A stretch of 34,215 bases of DNA from Bacteroidia bacterium (GTDB lineage: Bacteria; Bacteroidota; Bacteroidia; Flavobacteriales; Flavobacteriaceae). The notes beneath the pieces are model-generated. The model was given only the letters and a program-made list of their open reading frames with translations, searched no databases and was not told the origin of the DNA. Numbering within the stretch: position 1 is the first letter of the stretch; each line of letters opens with the position of its first letter. The DNA lies in contig JAUIKV010000004.1 of the NCBI GenBank assembly GCA_030430615.1, forward strand, positions 1 through 34,215, read 5' to 3'. The translations under genes and the position numbers were made by a program. This document shows positions 1 through 10,120 of the stretch, piece after piece.

Positions 1-3000
1 CTGCTGTCAAAACTGAGTCGAATCGCCCCTTGAAATCACTCTCTGACTCCCTGAAAGGTAAACAAGGTAGGTTCCGTCAGAATTTGCTCGGTAAGCGTGT
101 TGATTACTCGGCACGTTCGGTAATTGTCGTCGGACCAGAATTAAAATTATACGAATGCGGACTGCCAAAAGACATGGCTGCTGAGCTTTACAAGCCTTTT
201 ATCATTCGAAAGCTGATTGAGAGAGGAATTGTAAAGACGGTGAAGTCTGCTAAGAAAATCATCGATAAGAGAGAACCAGTCGTATGGGACATTCTCGAGA
301 ACGTGTTGAAGGGCCACCCGGTTCTGTTGAACAGGGCCCCTACGCTTCACCGTTTGGGCATCCAGGCGTTCCAGCCTAAACTGATCGAAGGTAAGGCAAT
401 TCAGTTGCATCCCTTGGTTTGTACGGCTTTTAACGCGGATTTTGACGGTGACCAGATGGCGGTTCACCTTCCTTTGGGTGAAGAGGCGATCCTCGAAGCT
501 CAGCTGTTGATGCTGGCCTCACACAATATCTTGAACCCGGCGAACGGCTCACCGATCACGGTACCGTCTCAGGACATGGTATTGGGTCTGTACTACATGA
601 CCAAGGAAAGAAAGTCTACGGATGATCACAAGGTGCAAGGTGAGGGAACAACTTTTTACTCTCCTGAAGAGGTGAAAATCGCCTTCAACGAGAAGAAAGT
701 TGACTTGAACGCTGGTATCAAAGTGAGAACCAAGGACATCGACGAGAAAGGTGAATTGGTTGACAAAATCATTGAAACCACGGTTGGTCGTGTTCTCTTC
801 AACGAAGTAGTTCCTGAAAGAGCGGGATATATCAATGAAGTCTTGACCAAGAGATCTTTGCGAGACATCATCGGAAATATCCTCAAGGTGACCGACGTGC
901 CCACTACGGGTAAGTTTCTCGATGACATCAAGAACATGGGGTACAATTTCGCTTTCCAGGGAGGTTTGTCCTTCAGCTTGGGAGATATCATTATCCCGGA
1001 TGAGAAATACGAAATGATTGACGCTGCAAACAAGCAGGTGGATTCAATCATGACCAGTTACAACATGGGTATGCTCACCAACAAGGAGCGTTACAACCAG
1101 GTTATTGACATCTGGGGGTCTACCAACAACAGGCTCACTGAATTGTCCATGAAGCGATTGAGAGAAGACCAACAAGGCTTCAACTCGGTATATATGATGC
1201 TGGATTCTGGTGCGAGGGGCTCGAAAGAGCAGATCCGTCAGTTGACCGGCATGCGGGGTCTGATGGCCAAGCCTAAGAAATCGACTGCCGGAGGTGGTGA
1301 GATCATTGAGAACCCTATTCTTTCGAACTTTAAGGAAGGTCTCTCGATTCTCGAATACTTCATCTCGACCCACGGTGCCAGAAAGGGTCTTGCGGATACA
1401 GCCCTTAAAACGGCGGATGCCGGTTACCTCACCAGGAGGCTGGTAGATGTTGCACAAGACGTCATCATCAATGAAGAAGATTGTGGAACACTGCGAGGTT
1501 TGGAGGTACAGGCTCTAAAGAACAACGATGAGATCGTAGAATCTTTGGGTGAAAGAATTCTCGGTAGGGTGTCCCTGCACGAGGTGCATGATCCTGAAAC
1601 AGATGAAATAATTATTGAGGCAGGAGGTCTCTTCACTGAAGAATCGGTCAGAAAGGTAGAAGCAGCGGAATTGGAGATGATTGAAGTTCGTTCGGCCTTG
1701 ACTTGTGAAGCGACAAAAGGAATCTGCTCGAAGTGTTACGGGGTTAGCCTTTCTAACAACAAGATGGTTCAGAAAGGTGAGGCTGTGGGTGTCGTTGCCG
1801 CTCAGTCGATCGGCGAGCCGGGAACCCAGCTTACCTTGAGAACCTTCCACGTTGGGGGTATTGCCGGAAACATCTCTGAAGAAAGCAGGTTGGTTGCGAA
1901 CCATGCCGGGAAGTTGGCTATTGAAGACTTGAAGACAGTTGATGGTGTTGACAGTGAAGGAAACGCGGTGAAAATCGTCATTTCAAGAACTTCGGAATTC
2001 AAGATTCTGGACAAGAACTCAGAAATTGTTTTGAGTACGAAAAACATCCCTTACGGATCACATATTTTTGTCAAAGACGGAAGTACCGTAAAGAAAGGAG
2101 AAGTGATTTGCCAATGGGATCCATATAACGGGGTCATTGTTTCGGAATTCAGTGGAAAAGCGATCTTTGAAGACGTAGTCGAAGGAGTGACCTACCAGGT
2201 AGAGCTTGACGAGCAGACCGGGTTCAAGGAAAAAGTGATCTCTGATTCCAAGAAGAAGAGGGTGATTCCAACCTTGCATATCCAGGATACGAAAGGCAAG
2301 ACGCAGCGTTCGTACTCTTTGCCTGTCGGTGCGCACCTGCTCATCGAGGAAGGTCAGAAAATCGAAGCCGGTCAAATTCTTGTCAAGATACCGAGAAGAT
2401 CCGGAAAAGCAGGAGATATCACGGGTGGACTTCCAAGGGTGACTGAGCTCTTTGAAGCCAGAAACCCATCAAATCCTGCGGTTGTAACTGAGATCGACGG
2501 CGTGATAAGCTTCGGTAAGATCAAAAGAGGTAACCGCGAGATCATTGTCGAGTCGAAACTGGGTGATGTCAAAAAGTACCTGGTCAAACTTTCCAACCAG
2601 ATCCTGGTTCAGGAGAACGACTATGTCAAGGCGGGCATGCCTTTGTCGGATGGAGCAACAACTCCTAGTGACATTTTGAATATCATGGGGCCGGCTAAAG
2701 TACAGGAATACCTCGTCAATGAGATTCAGGAAGTTTACCGTTTGCAAGGTGTGAAGATCAATGACAAGCACTTTGAAGTTGTGGTGAGACAGATGATGAG
2801 GAAGGTGAAAATCATTGACTCTGGTGATACGATCTTCCTTGAAAATCAGTTGATTCACAAAAATGACTTCATCGAAGTGAATGACAATATTTATGGAATG
2901 AAAGTGGTTGAAGACAAAGGTGATTCTGAAACTCTCAAAAATGGACAGATAATCTCAGCTCGCGAGCTTCGTGATGAAAACTCCTTGTTGAGAAGAAATG

Positions 3001-3278
3001 ACAAGGCATTGGTTGAGGCCCGTGATGCAATTCCGGCAACTGCAGAACCTATCTTGCAGGGAATCACACGAGCGTCGCTGCAGACCAAGTCATTTATCTC
3101 TGCGGCTTCATTCCAGGAAACGACCAAAGTGCTCAACGAAGCAGCGGTCAGCGGAAAAGAAGATTACCTGGAAGGTCTGAAGGAGAATGTGATCGTTGGA
3201 AAGCGAATCCCGGCAGGTACCGGAATGCGGGAGTACGACAATCTCATCGTCGGCCTGAAAGAGGAAATCGAAGAATAA
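1..3278 (+). CDS. rpoC: DNA-directed RNA polymerase subunit beta' (5' truncated by window edge)
   Basis: Reading frame is open from base 3 ([45 protein letters not shown]...); contains [15 protein letters not shown] catalytic motif and [16 protein letters not shown]. The ORF-track start at 30 is an internal TTG. Confidence 0.98.
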   Translation, partial: AVKTESNRPLKSLSDSLKGKQGRFRQNLLGKRVDYSARSVIVVGPELKLYECGLPKDMAAELYKPFIIRKLIERGIVKTVKSAKKIIDKREPVVWDILENVLKGHPVLLNRAPTLHRLGIQAFQPKLIEGKAIQLHPLVCTAFNADFDGDQMAVHLPLGEEAILEAQLLMLASHNILNPANGSPITVPSQDMVLGLYYMTKERKSTDDHKVQGEGTTFYSPEEVKIAFNEKKVDLNAGIKVRTKDIDEKGELVDKIIETTVGRVLFNEVVPERAGYINEVLTKRSLRDIIGNILKVTDVPTTGKFLDDIKNMGYNFAFQGGLSFSLGDIIIPDEKYEMIDAANKQVDSIMTSYNMGMLTNKERYNQVIDIWGSTNNRLTELSMKRLREDQQGFNSVYMMLDSGARGSKEQIRQLTGMRGLMAKPKKSTAGGGEIIENPILSNFKEGLSILEYFISTHGARKGLADTALKTADAGYLTRRLVDVAQDVIINEEDCGTLRGLEVQALKNNDEIVESLGERILGRVSLHEVHDPETDEIIIEAGGLFTEESVRKVEAAELEMIEVRSALTCEATKGICSKCYGVSLSNNKMVQKGEAVGVVAAQSIGEPGTQLTLRTFHVGGIAGNISEESRLVANHAGKLAIEDLKTVDGVDSEGNAVKIVISRTSEFKILDKNSEIVLSTKNIPYGSHIFVKDGSTVKKGEVICQWDPYNGVIVSEFSGKAIFEDVVEGVTYQVELDEQTGFKEKVISDSKKKRVIPTLHIQDTKGKTQRSYSLPVGAHLLIEEGQKIEAGQILVKIPRRSGKAGDITGGLPRVTELFEARNPSNPAVVTEIDGVISFGKIKRGNREIIVESKLGDVKKYLVKLSNQILVQENDYVKAGMPLSDGATTPSDILNIMGPAKVQEYLVNEIQEVYRLQGVKINDKHFEVVVRQMMRKVKIIDSGDTIFLENQLIHKNDFIEVNDNIYGMKVVEDKGDSETLKNGQIISARELRDENSLLRRNDKALVEARDAIPATAEPILQGITRASLQTKSFISAASFQETTKVLNEAAVSGKEDYLEGLKENVIVGKRIPAGTGMREYDNLIVGLKEEIEE

Positions 3279-3283
3279 GGACA

Positions 3284-3313
3284 AAAGGCACGATGATTCG
3301 TGCCTTTTTTTTT
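3284..3313 (+). terminator. Rho-independent terminator after rpoC
   Basis: AAAGGCACGA-tgat-TCGTGCCTTT hairpin followed by T8 run, 6 nt after the rpoC stop. Confidence 0.85.
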
Positions 3314-3334
3314 AACTCTAATTTATTTCAAGAC

Positions 3335-3643
3335 ATGGCTACTGAAGAAAAAAAGAACCAGCTCAATATAGAGATCGATGAAAAGATGGCGGATGGCACC
3401 TATGCGAACCTGGCGATTATCAATCATTCCATTTCTGAATTTGTGGTTGATTTCATCAATGTGATGCCGGGAGCCCCAAAGTCCAAGGTCAAGTCAAGGA
3501 TCATTCTGACACCCCAACACGCGAAACGACTGGCAAAGGCGCTCAATGAGAATGTCAATCGTTTTGAAGCAAACCACGGAGAAATCAAGGATTACGAACA
3601 ACCGCCGATCCCATTGAATTTCGGCCCCACCGGCCAGGCTTGA
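3335..3643 (+). CDS. DUF3467 domain protein
   Basis: MATEEKKNQLNIEIDEKMADGTYANLAIINHSISEFVVDFINVMPGAPKSKVKSRIILTPQHAKRLAKALNENVNRFE; ATG at 3335 chosen because the upstream ORF extension overlaps the terminator. Confidence 0.85.
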   Translation: MATEEKKNQLNIEIDEKMADGTYANLAIINHSISEFVVDFINVMPGAPKSKVKSRIILTPQHAKRLAKALNENVNRFEANHGEIKDYEQPPIPLNFGPTGQA

Positions 3644-3647
3644 TTCC

Positions 3648-4781
3648 ATGAAGTTTCCCGAAGGTTTGTCCAGGAAGCTGAGTGCCCGTATCAAAGATGG
3701 GACTCTACGAACCATGCAAACGCGTGAGGGATTAATCGATTTCTTTTCAAACGACTATCTGGGCTTTGCATCCGACCAATCCATAGACCCTGAAACGGGA
3801 GGTCAAGATTTAATTCTTCTACAGCAGAATGGGAGCACCGGTTCCAGACTGATCTCTGGAAACTCGATTGCGCACGAAGAACTCGAGTTAGCCCTGGCCC
3901 ATGTTTTCAGAGCAGATTCGGCCCTCTTGTTCAATTCGGGATATGATGCGAATATTGGTTTGCTTTCGGCTGTGTTGCAGCGTCAGGACTCAGTATTCTT
4001 TGATCGTCTGTCGCATGCCTCAATTCGGGACGGGATTTCTCTTTCCGCGGCTTCCTCGTTCGGATTCGAGCACAACGACCTGAGTGATCTCGTTAAGAAA
4101 GTCGACAAGGGGCGTTCTAAATCAGGACAGAATTATGTGATTGTCGAATCGGTCTATTCCATGGATGGGGATGAAGCACCGCTCCAGGAGCTCTCAGAAT
4201 ATTGCCGAAGCGAGAATCTCTATCTCATTGTAGACGAGGCCCATTCTACGGGGATCCTGGGACCGGAAGGATCAGGTTTGACCACATCCCTGGGGCTTGA
4301 AAAAGAGGTCTTCGCCCGAATTCACACATTCGGCAAAGCACTTGGCTGCCACGGTGCCGCTGTTCTGGGTTCAGAGACTCTAACAACTTACCTGACGAAT
4401 TTCTCACGTTCGTTCATCTACACCACTGCAATGCCGCCAAGGGAAGCCTTGCGGATAAGAGCCGCTTTGGAAAAAATGAAACATACAAAACGGAGAGACC
4501 GACTCCGGCAAAACATCGAGACATTTTTGCAGGAAATGAAAACTTTGAATCTTTCTTCTCATTTTATTCCCAGCCGATCGCCCATTCAGTCTTTCCTGCT
4601 CCCGGATGCATCGCAGCCAGATGGAATTGGGCAGATTTTTGCGAAAGAAAAGATAGCTGCGAAGATCATTTTTTCTCCGACGGTACCTAAGGGTCAGGAG
4701 CGTATACGGATATGCATACACAGCTTCAATACTTCGGCTGAGATCCGAAGAATTCTTCAATTATTGAGTACTTTTGTCTAG
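3648..4781 (+). CDS. bioF: 8-amino-7-oxononanoate synthase (KAPA synthase)
   Basis: PLP alpha-oxoamine synthase pattern (FFSNDYLGFA, NGSTGSRLISGN, DEAHSTGILGPEGSG, HTFGKALGCHGAAVLG) and position beside bioD/bioA. Confidence 0.9.
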   Translation: MKFPEGLSRKLSARIKDGTLRTMQTREGLIDFFSNDYLGFASDQSIDPETGGQDLILLQQNGSTGSRLISGNSIAHEELELALAHVFRADSALLFNSGYDANIGLLSAVLQRQDSVFFDRLSHASIRDGISLSAASSFGFEHNDLSDLVKKVDKGRSKSGQNYVIVESVYSMDGDEAPLQELSEYCRSENLYLIVDEAHSTGILGPEGSGLTTSLGLEKEVFARIHTFGKALGCHGAAVLGSETLTTYLTNFSRSFIYTTAMPPREALRIRAALEKMKHTKRRDRLRQNIETFLQEMKTLNLSSHFIPSRSPIQSFLLPDASQPDGIGQIFAKEKIAAKIIFSPTVPKGQERIRICIHSFNTSAEIRRILQLLSTFV

Positions 4782-4798
4782 ATTTTTTTTGGGAAAGG

Positions 4799-5419
4799 AT
4801 GCGCAAGATTTTTATTACCGGAATTGGTACCGATGTTGGCAAAACCGTTGTTGCAGCTATCGTAACGGAGGCTTTGAAAGCTGATTACTGGAAACCCGTG
4901 CAGGCGGGTGATCTCGAATTCTCCGACACGGATCGGGCGCGTTCCTGGGTTTCCAATGAACGGTCGGTGTTTCATCCCAGCAGTTATGCCCTGAAAACCC
5001 CGATGAGCCCACATGCGGCAGCGGACAAGGACGGTGTCCGAATTGAGATTGAAAACATACAACCCCCGAAAACGACTAATGACCTGGTTATTGAGGGTGC
5101 AGGTGGATTGCTGGTTCCCTTGAATCAGACGGAAACCATACTCGACATGATACAGGATGACTACAAGATTCTCGTGGTTTCAAGGAATTATCTGGGGAGC
5201 ATCAATCACACCCTTCTTACCCTGGAAGCTCTCGCGGCACGGGGCAAAAAGGTGTCCGGAATTATCTTCAACGGCGAAGAGGTTCCGACGACCGAAAGCA
5301 TCATCGAAACTCAGGGCGGAGTGCCCGTTCTGGGCCGTTTGGATTGGATGGAGCAGGTGGATGCGGAGGCAGTGTCAAAGATCGCTGAAAAGTTCAGGTT
5401 AAAATTGGAGAATCTGTGA
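4799..5419 (+). CDS. bioD: Dethiobiotin synthetase
   Basis: ITGIGTDVGKTVVAAIVTEAL P-loop, YWKPVQAG, VIEGAGGLLVPL. Confidence 0.93.
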   Translation: MRKIFITGIGTDVGKTVVAAIVTEALKADYWKPVQAGDLEFSDTDRARSWVSNERSVFHPSSYALKTPMSPHAAADKDGVRIEIENIQPPKTTNDLVIEGAGGLLVPLNQTETILDMIQDDYKILVVSRNYLGSINHTLLTLEALAARGKKVSGIIFNGEEVPTTESIIETQGGVPVLGRLDWMEQVDAEAVSKIAEKFRLKLENL

Positions 5420-6696
5420 TGAAAAATTACAAAGATCGGGACAAAAAGCACCTTTGGCATCCATTGACGCAGCACGGTTTGAATCCGGATCATATGCCTC
5501 TGGTAAGTGCAAGAGGATCTTATCTCTACGACGAAGAAGGAAATTCTTACATAGACGGCATATCATCATGGTATACCTGCATGTACGGGCATTGCAATCC
5601 GACGATAACCTCCCGCGTGAAGCAGCAGCTTGATCAGCTGGATCAGATCGTCTTCAGCGGTTTTACACATCCGCCCGCGATTGAGCTTTCTGAAAAACTG
5701 GTGGAGATACTTCCCAGTGGAATCAACAAGATATTCTTTTCGGACAACGGTTCAACCTCGGTCGACGTGGCGATTAAAATGGCGCTGCAGTACCACTTCA
5801 ACAGGGGAGAGAAGCGAAACAAGATTGTGGCCTTCGAAAATGCTTTTCACGGAGACACCTTTGGAGCCATGTCGGTCTCTGGATTGTCAGTGTACAATGG
5901 ACCCTTTGAAGATTTTCTTCTGGAGATCGAGCGAATACCTGTTCCCAATGATCATAATATAGGCGAGGTGGAGTCGCGCCTCAAAACGATACTGCAAGAA
6001 GAAGAAGTGGCGGCATTCATTTTTGAACCTCTGGTCCAGGGGGCTGCAGCCATGCACATGTACCCCGCCAGGCATCTCGATGTGTTGATGAATCTCGTCA
6101 GAAGTCATGGAACGCTGGCGATTGCCGATGAGGTCATGACCGGTTTTGGCAAAACGGGTCGCAATTTCGCTTGCGATTACCTCGACGAGGGTCCAGATAT
6201 CATTTGTCTTTCCAAATCACTGACAGCCGGGATAGCACCTATGGCGCTTACCTGCTGCACCCAAAACGTATTTGACGCCTTTTATGACAAAGTAGTCTCC
6301 AAAGGATTTTTTCACGGGCACACCTATTCGGCTAATCCACTGGCCTGTGCAGCCGCCATAGCAGGGATGGATCTGTTGGCTACTGACGCCATCCAGGATT
6401 CTATTCAACGCGTCTCAGCAAGACATCTGGAATTTGAGGCTGAAGTCAGAGAGCATCCGATGGTTAGAAGCACGCGTAGTCTGGGCGTGATTTTTGCTCT
6501 GGATCTAAAGCTGGAAACGGAACGATATGGGAACCTGAGGGATCGCCTCTATAAATTTTTCATGGATGAGGGTGTATTTTTGAGACCCCTTGGAAATACG
6601 ATTTATTTGCTTCCGCCATTTACCATTTCAACAGAAGAGCTGACCGATCTTTACACTTCGGTCCTGAATTGCCTTGAAATGCTGAACAATGATTGA
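5416..6696 (+). CDS. bioA: Adenosylmethionine-8-amino-7-oxononanoate aminotransferase
   Basis: HLWHPLTQHG, FSDNGSTSVDVAIKMALQY, IADEVMTGFGKTG; start overlaps the bioD stop (TGATGA). Confidence 0.93.
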   Translation: MMKNYKDRDKKHLWHPLTQHGLNPDHMPLVSARGSYLYDEEGNSYIDGISSWYTCMYGHCNPTITSRVKQQLDQLDQIVFSGFTHPPAIELSEKLVEILPSGINKIFFSDNGSTSVDVAIKMALQYHFNRGEKRNKIVAFENAFHGDTFGAMSVSGLSVYNGPFEDFLLEIERIPVPNDHNIGEVESRLKTILQEEEVAAFIFEPLVQGAAAMHMYPARHLDVLMNLVRSHGTLAIADEVMTGFGKTGRNFACDYLDEGPDIICLSKSLTAGIAPMALTCCTQNVFDAFYDKVVSKGFFHGHTYSANPLACAAAIAGMDLLATDAIQDSIQRVSARHLEFEAEVREHPMVRSTRSLGVIFALDLKLETERYGNLRDRLYKFFMDEGVFLRPLGNTIYLLPPFTISTEELTDLYTSVLNCLEMLNND

Positions 6697-7855
6697 ACCG
6701 GTATCCATAATGGCCATGACCTCTGTTTCTGCCCTGGGAGCAGACAGGCAGCAGGTATGGAAGAGTTATCTAAACAGGAAACCTTTGATCGAGTCCCGGG
6801 ATTTCGGAAAGTTTTCGGCTTATGTTAGCTCTATAGATAACGAATTGTGGGCAGAGATCAATGCGCTGAGGGATATCAAAAATTACAGGGAGCTAGACCC
6901 TTCAGTATTGTTGGCCATTTTCGTTTCGAGGAAAGCGATTTCACAGTCGGGATGGAACAGTGAAGACATTGGGATCAACATTGGGTCTTCCCGGGGTTCA
7001 ACCCATCTCTTTGAAAAATATCATAGGGAATTTTTAGAATCCAAACAGGAGCTGGCCAGTACCTTGAGCTCTCCGACCACGACCCTCGGCAACCTCTCTT
7101 CATGGGTAGGTCATGACCTCCAGTCCAAAGGGCCTACCATCAGTCACTCTATTGCCTGTTCTACGGCGCTGCACGGCATCCTCAACGGAATTGCCTGGCT
7201 CAATAGCGGGATGAGCCGTTATTTCCTGTCAGGTGGGAGTGAGGCTTCCAATACCCCTTTTACCGTCGCCCAGTTAAAGGCCTTGCGGATTTATGCCGAG
7301 CAGGATGGGGAATTTCCCTGCCGGACACTCGATCCGACGAAGAGGAGTAACTCGATGGTTTTGGGAGAAGCGGCCGCTGTCTTTTGCCTGGAAAAAGGAA
7401 GAAATGCCGGGGCACTTGCATTCATTGAAGGGGTGGGCTATGCCACAGAGCCACTGACTCACAATATTTCCATCTCTGCAGATGCGAAATGCTTTCAAAG
7501 ATCCATGCACATGGCCCTTGAAGGGACAGATCCCGGGGAGATTGACGCCATAGTGACACACGCACCGGGAACTTTGAAAGGGGATAGTTCTGAATTGCTT
7601 GCCATTCAGAAAGTGTTCCGTGATCACCAACCTGCATTGACCTCCAACAAGTGGATCATCGGTCACACTTTAGGGGCTTCAGGAGCGATGAGCCTGGAGA
7701 TGGCAGTCCTGATGATGAACAGGCAGAAATTCATCGATATTCCATTTGTGGAAGGGCAAACAGCCCCCAAGGCCCTCAACAAAGTTCTTGTGAACGCGGT
7801 AGGCTTCGGCGGAAATGCCGTCAGTCTGATCGTGACACGAAAAGAGTCTTCTTAG
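6689..7855 (+). CDS. Beta-ketoacyl-ACP synthase family protein in the biotin operon
   Basis: Ketosynthase Cys motif SHSIACSTALHGIL, His motif VTHAPGTLKGDSSE, second His motif KWIIGHTLGASGAMSLEMA; 8-bp overlap with bioA end. Confidence 0.85.
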   Translation: MIEPVSIMAMTSVSALGADRQQVWKSYLNRKPLIESRDFGKFSAYVSSIDNELWAEINALRDIKNYRELDPSVLLAIFVSRKAISQSGWNSEDIGINIGSSRGSTHLFEKYHREFLESKQELASTLSSPTTTLGNLSSWVGHDLQSKGPTISHSIACSTALHGILNGIAWLNSGMSRYFLSGGSEASNTPFTVAQLKALRIYAEQDGEFPCRTLDPTKRSNSMVLGEAAAVFCLEKGRNAGALAFIEGVGYATEPLTHNISISADAKCFQRSMHMALEGTDPGEIDAIVTHAPGTLKGDSSELLAIQKVFRDHQPALTSNKWIIGHTLGASGAMSLEMAVLMMNRQKFIDIPFVEGQTAPKALNKVLVNAVGFGGNAVSLIVTRKESS

Positions 7856-7895
7856 CATTTTCGAAATTATTTGTTTTCAAGTGAGTGCTATTCCT

Positions 7896-7903
7896 TATTT
7901 TTG
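7896..7903 (+). promoter_or_regulatory. Putative Bacteroidetes sigma-A -7 box for bioB (TATTTTTG); possible -33 TTTG at 7870-7873
   Basis: Perfect TAnnTTTG match 17 nt upstream of the bioB ATG, with TTTG 22 nt further upstream. Confidence 0.5.
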
Positions 7904-7920
7904 ATCTTTATACTGGAGCC

Positions 7921-9012
7921 ATGGAAACTTATTCAAAACAAGATATCATTGACTTGTACAATATGCCTTTGATGGAGCTCATCTATAGGGCGGCACAAGT
8001 TCATCGTGAACATCACGATCCTTCAAAAATACAAGTGAGTACGCTCATCTCGATAAAAACAGGCGGTTGCCCTGAAGACTGTGGGTACTGTCCACAGGCA
8101 GCGCGGTATCATACTTCAATTGAAAAGAATGACCTTTTGCCCTATGAAACCGTGATCGGGCTGGCGAGAAGAGCCAAGGAAAATGGATCCTCTCGCGTCT
8201 GCATGGGAGCAGCTTGGAGAAATGTCAGGGAGGGAGAGGATTTTGAGAAGGTTTTGAAAATGGTTCGGGGCCTCAGTGAGCTTGACATGGAAGTGTGTTG
8301 CACCTTAGGGATGATCACCGAGAGTCAGGCCGTTCGTCTTGCTGAAGCCGGATTGCATTACTACAATCACAATCTCGATACCTCTGAGGAGTACTACAAG
8401 GAAGTTATCTCAACCCGTGGCTATGAGGATCGCCTCAAGACGCTTGACAATGTTAGAAAGGGCGCCCTTAAGGTTTGTTCCGGAGGAATCATTGGAATGG
8501 GTGAGAGCATCGAGGATCGTGCCGGAATGTTGCTGAGCTTGTCCAAACTCGTTCCCCAACCGGAATCGGTGCCGATAAACGCCCTGGTGGCTGTTGAGGG
8601 CACACCCATGGAGGAGCAGGAGATTGTGCCCGTATGGGATGTAGTGCGCATGATCGCGACGACTCGCATTGTAATGCCCAGAACAACTGTTAGACTTTCA
8701 GCAGGCCGAACTGAAATGAGCACGGAAGCGCAGGCTCTCTGCTTTATGGCCGGAGCCTCCTCTATCTTTGCAGGAGAAAAATTGTTGACGACGCCGAATC
8801 CAGGTGAAGACAAGGACGCTGAAATGTTTTCATTATTGGGCCTTACACCTACTGAGAAAAAGAAGGACGATACGGGCAAGTTCAAAATCAGAAGGTCACT
8901 GGTTGAAGCCGAAGACAAGGAAAAATGGAGCCGTCCGGGTCACCGCATTGAAAAAAATGTGCAGGCCGCAGAAAAGGCAAAAGAGATTCGAAAAGCACAG
9001 CGACAGAATTAA
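7921..9012 (+). CDS. bioB: Biotin synthase (radical SAM)
   Basis: [14 protein letters not shown]...; [14 protein letters not shown] radical SAM motif; [41 protein letters not shown] at 7921 fits the promoter; the ORF track starts at 7885. Confidence 0.96.
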   Translation: METYSKQDIIDLYNMPLMELIYRAAQVHREHHDPSKIQVSTLISIKTGGCPEDCGYCPQAARYHTSIEKNDLLPYETVIGLARRAKENGSSRVCMGAAWRNVREGEDFEKVLKMVRGLSELDMEVCCTLGMITESQAVRLAEAGLHYYNHNLDTSEEYYKEVISTRGYEDRLKTLDNVRKGALKVCSGGIIGMGESIEDRAGMLLSLSKLVPQPESVPINALVAVEGTPMEEQEIVPVWDVVRMIATTRIVMPRTTVRLSAGRTEMSTEAQALCFMAGASSIFAGEKLLTTPNPGEDKDAEMFSLLGLTPTEKKKDDTGKFKIRRSLVEAEDKEKWSRPGHRIEKNVQAAEKAKEIRKAQRQN

Positions 9013-9400
9013 GTTTCAGTCGGAAGATACTTTGATAAACCCCCTGTACGTTCCGAGATAGAAGCTTTTGTCAGGACCAAAGGTGAATGTTCCCCAAATG
9101 TTGTTGAACACCTTGCGATCGTAGTTCTTCGTACCCAAAGATCCTGCTTTGAGCACGGCGCTTATATTGTCGTTGAATTCTCCCTTTTCAAAAAACAATT
9201 TCGATTGGAGCACTCTTCTGCCAGTGCGGTAGTCTATGGTGGTGATCTGCCAGTCTCGATGTCCATCGGTTTCCTCTTCTGATCTGTTGTAAACATTGTG
9301 TCCAATTCGATTTTCTTGGTCTCTTCATTGAAGTGGAACTTGTCGAGTGCGACATTAAAAACAATGCAAACACCGTCTTCTCCTAATCAAAACGAATTTT
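9013..9400 (-). pseudogene. Frameshifted C-terminal remnant of an unidentified protein
   Basis: Minus strand: LGEDGVCIVFNVALDKFHFNEETKKIEL... in one frame, then ENRIGHNVYNRSEEETDGHRDWQITTIDYRTGRRVLQSKLFFEKGEFNDNISAVLKAGSLGTKNYDRKVFNNIWGTFTFGPDKSFYLGTYRGFIKVSSD* in another, with no start region. Confidence 0.6.
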
Positions 9401-9449
9401 TTGTATTTTTCCACTAGCGATTTTAAAATCTGCAAGCAAATATTTTATT

Positions 9450-10118
9450 ATGACTTATTTCTCTACCGATTACCTCGAATTCTTCAAAGAGTTGGCAGCG
9501 AACAACAATAAGGAGTGGTTTGACCAAAACAGAAAGCGCTACGAATCCGTGGTGAGGGACCCTTTTAAGATTTTTATTGGTCAGTTGATTTCGAAGATGG
9601 CCAAATCCGACCCAGAATTGGATATTGAAGCCAAGGATGCCATCTTTCGCATCAACAGGGACATTCGCTTTTCCAAGGACAAGACGCCGTACAAATTGAA
9701 CAACTCGGCGCTTATTTCCCCGGCAGGCAGAAGGGATAAGAACAACCCGGGAATCTACCTGGAATTCGGGCCTGAAAAACTGGGTGTATACGGAGGTATC
9801 TATATGCCTTCACCGGCTCAGGTTCAGAAGGTCAGAAGTTATATGCTCGAAAATCTCGAAGAATGGGAGAAAGCATTGCGCACTGAGTCATTTAAGAAAG
9901 CATATGGTGAGATCCAGGGGGAGAAGAGCAAGCGCATACCCAAAGAATTCAGGGAAGCGGCAGAGAAGCATTCCCTGCTATATAACAAACAGTGGTACTA
10001 CCATGCAGACCTGCCGCCCAAGGTTATTCTAAGTGACAGTTTGATGGATACCATTCTCGATCTATGGAAGAAAGCTCAGCCGGTAAAGAATTTTTTGACT
10101 CATGCCATTCTAAATTGA
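9450..10118 (+). CDS. DUF2461 / TIGR02453 family protein
   Basis: FFKELAANNNKEWFDQNRKRYE... DAIFRINRDIRFSKDKTPYK... GVYGGIYMP. Confidence 0.85.
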   Translation: MTYFSTDYLEFFKELAANNNKEWFDQNRKRYESVVRDPFKIFIGQLISKMAKSDPELDIEAKDAIFRINRDIRFSKDKTPYKLNNSALISPAGRRDKNNPGIYLEFGPEKLGVYGGIYMPSPAQVQKVRSYMLENLEEWEKALRTESFKKAYGEIQGEKSKRIPKEFREAAEKHSLLYNKQWYYHADLPPKVILSDSLMDTILDLWKKAQPVKNFLTHAILN

Positions 10119-10120
10119 AC

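Noticed and set aside
147-3136. Multiple minus-strand ORFs inside rpoC (e.g. 147-467, 656-1051, 1515-1904, 2469-2858)
   Set aside because: Antisense shadow ORFs of a clear rpoC reading frame; no recognisable protein features.
4768-4776. TACTTTTG -7-like box near the bioF 3' end as a bioD promoter
   Set aside because: It lies within the bioF coding end (STFV) and bioF-bioD are spaced as an operon; a chance match is as likely.
8489-8918. Minus-strand ORFs opposite bioB
   Set aside because: Shadow frames of the conserved radical SAM gene.
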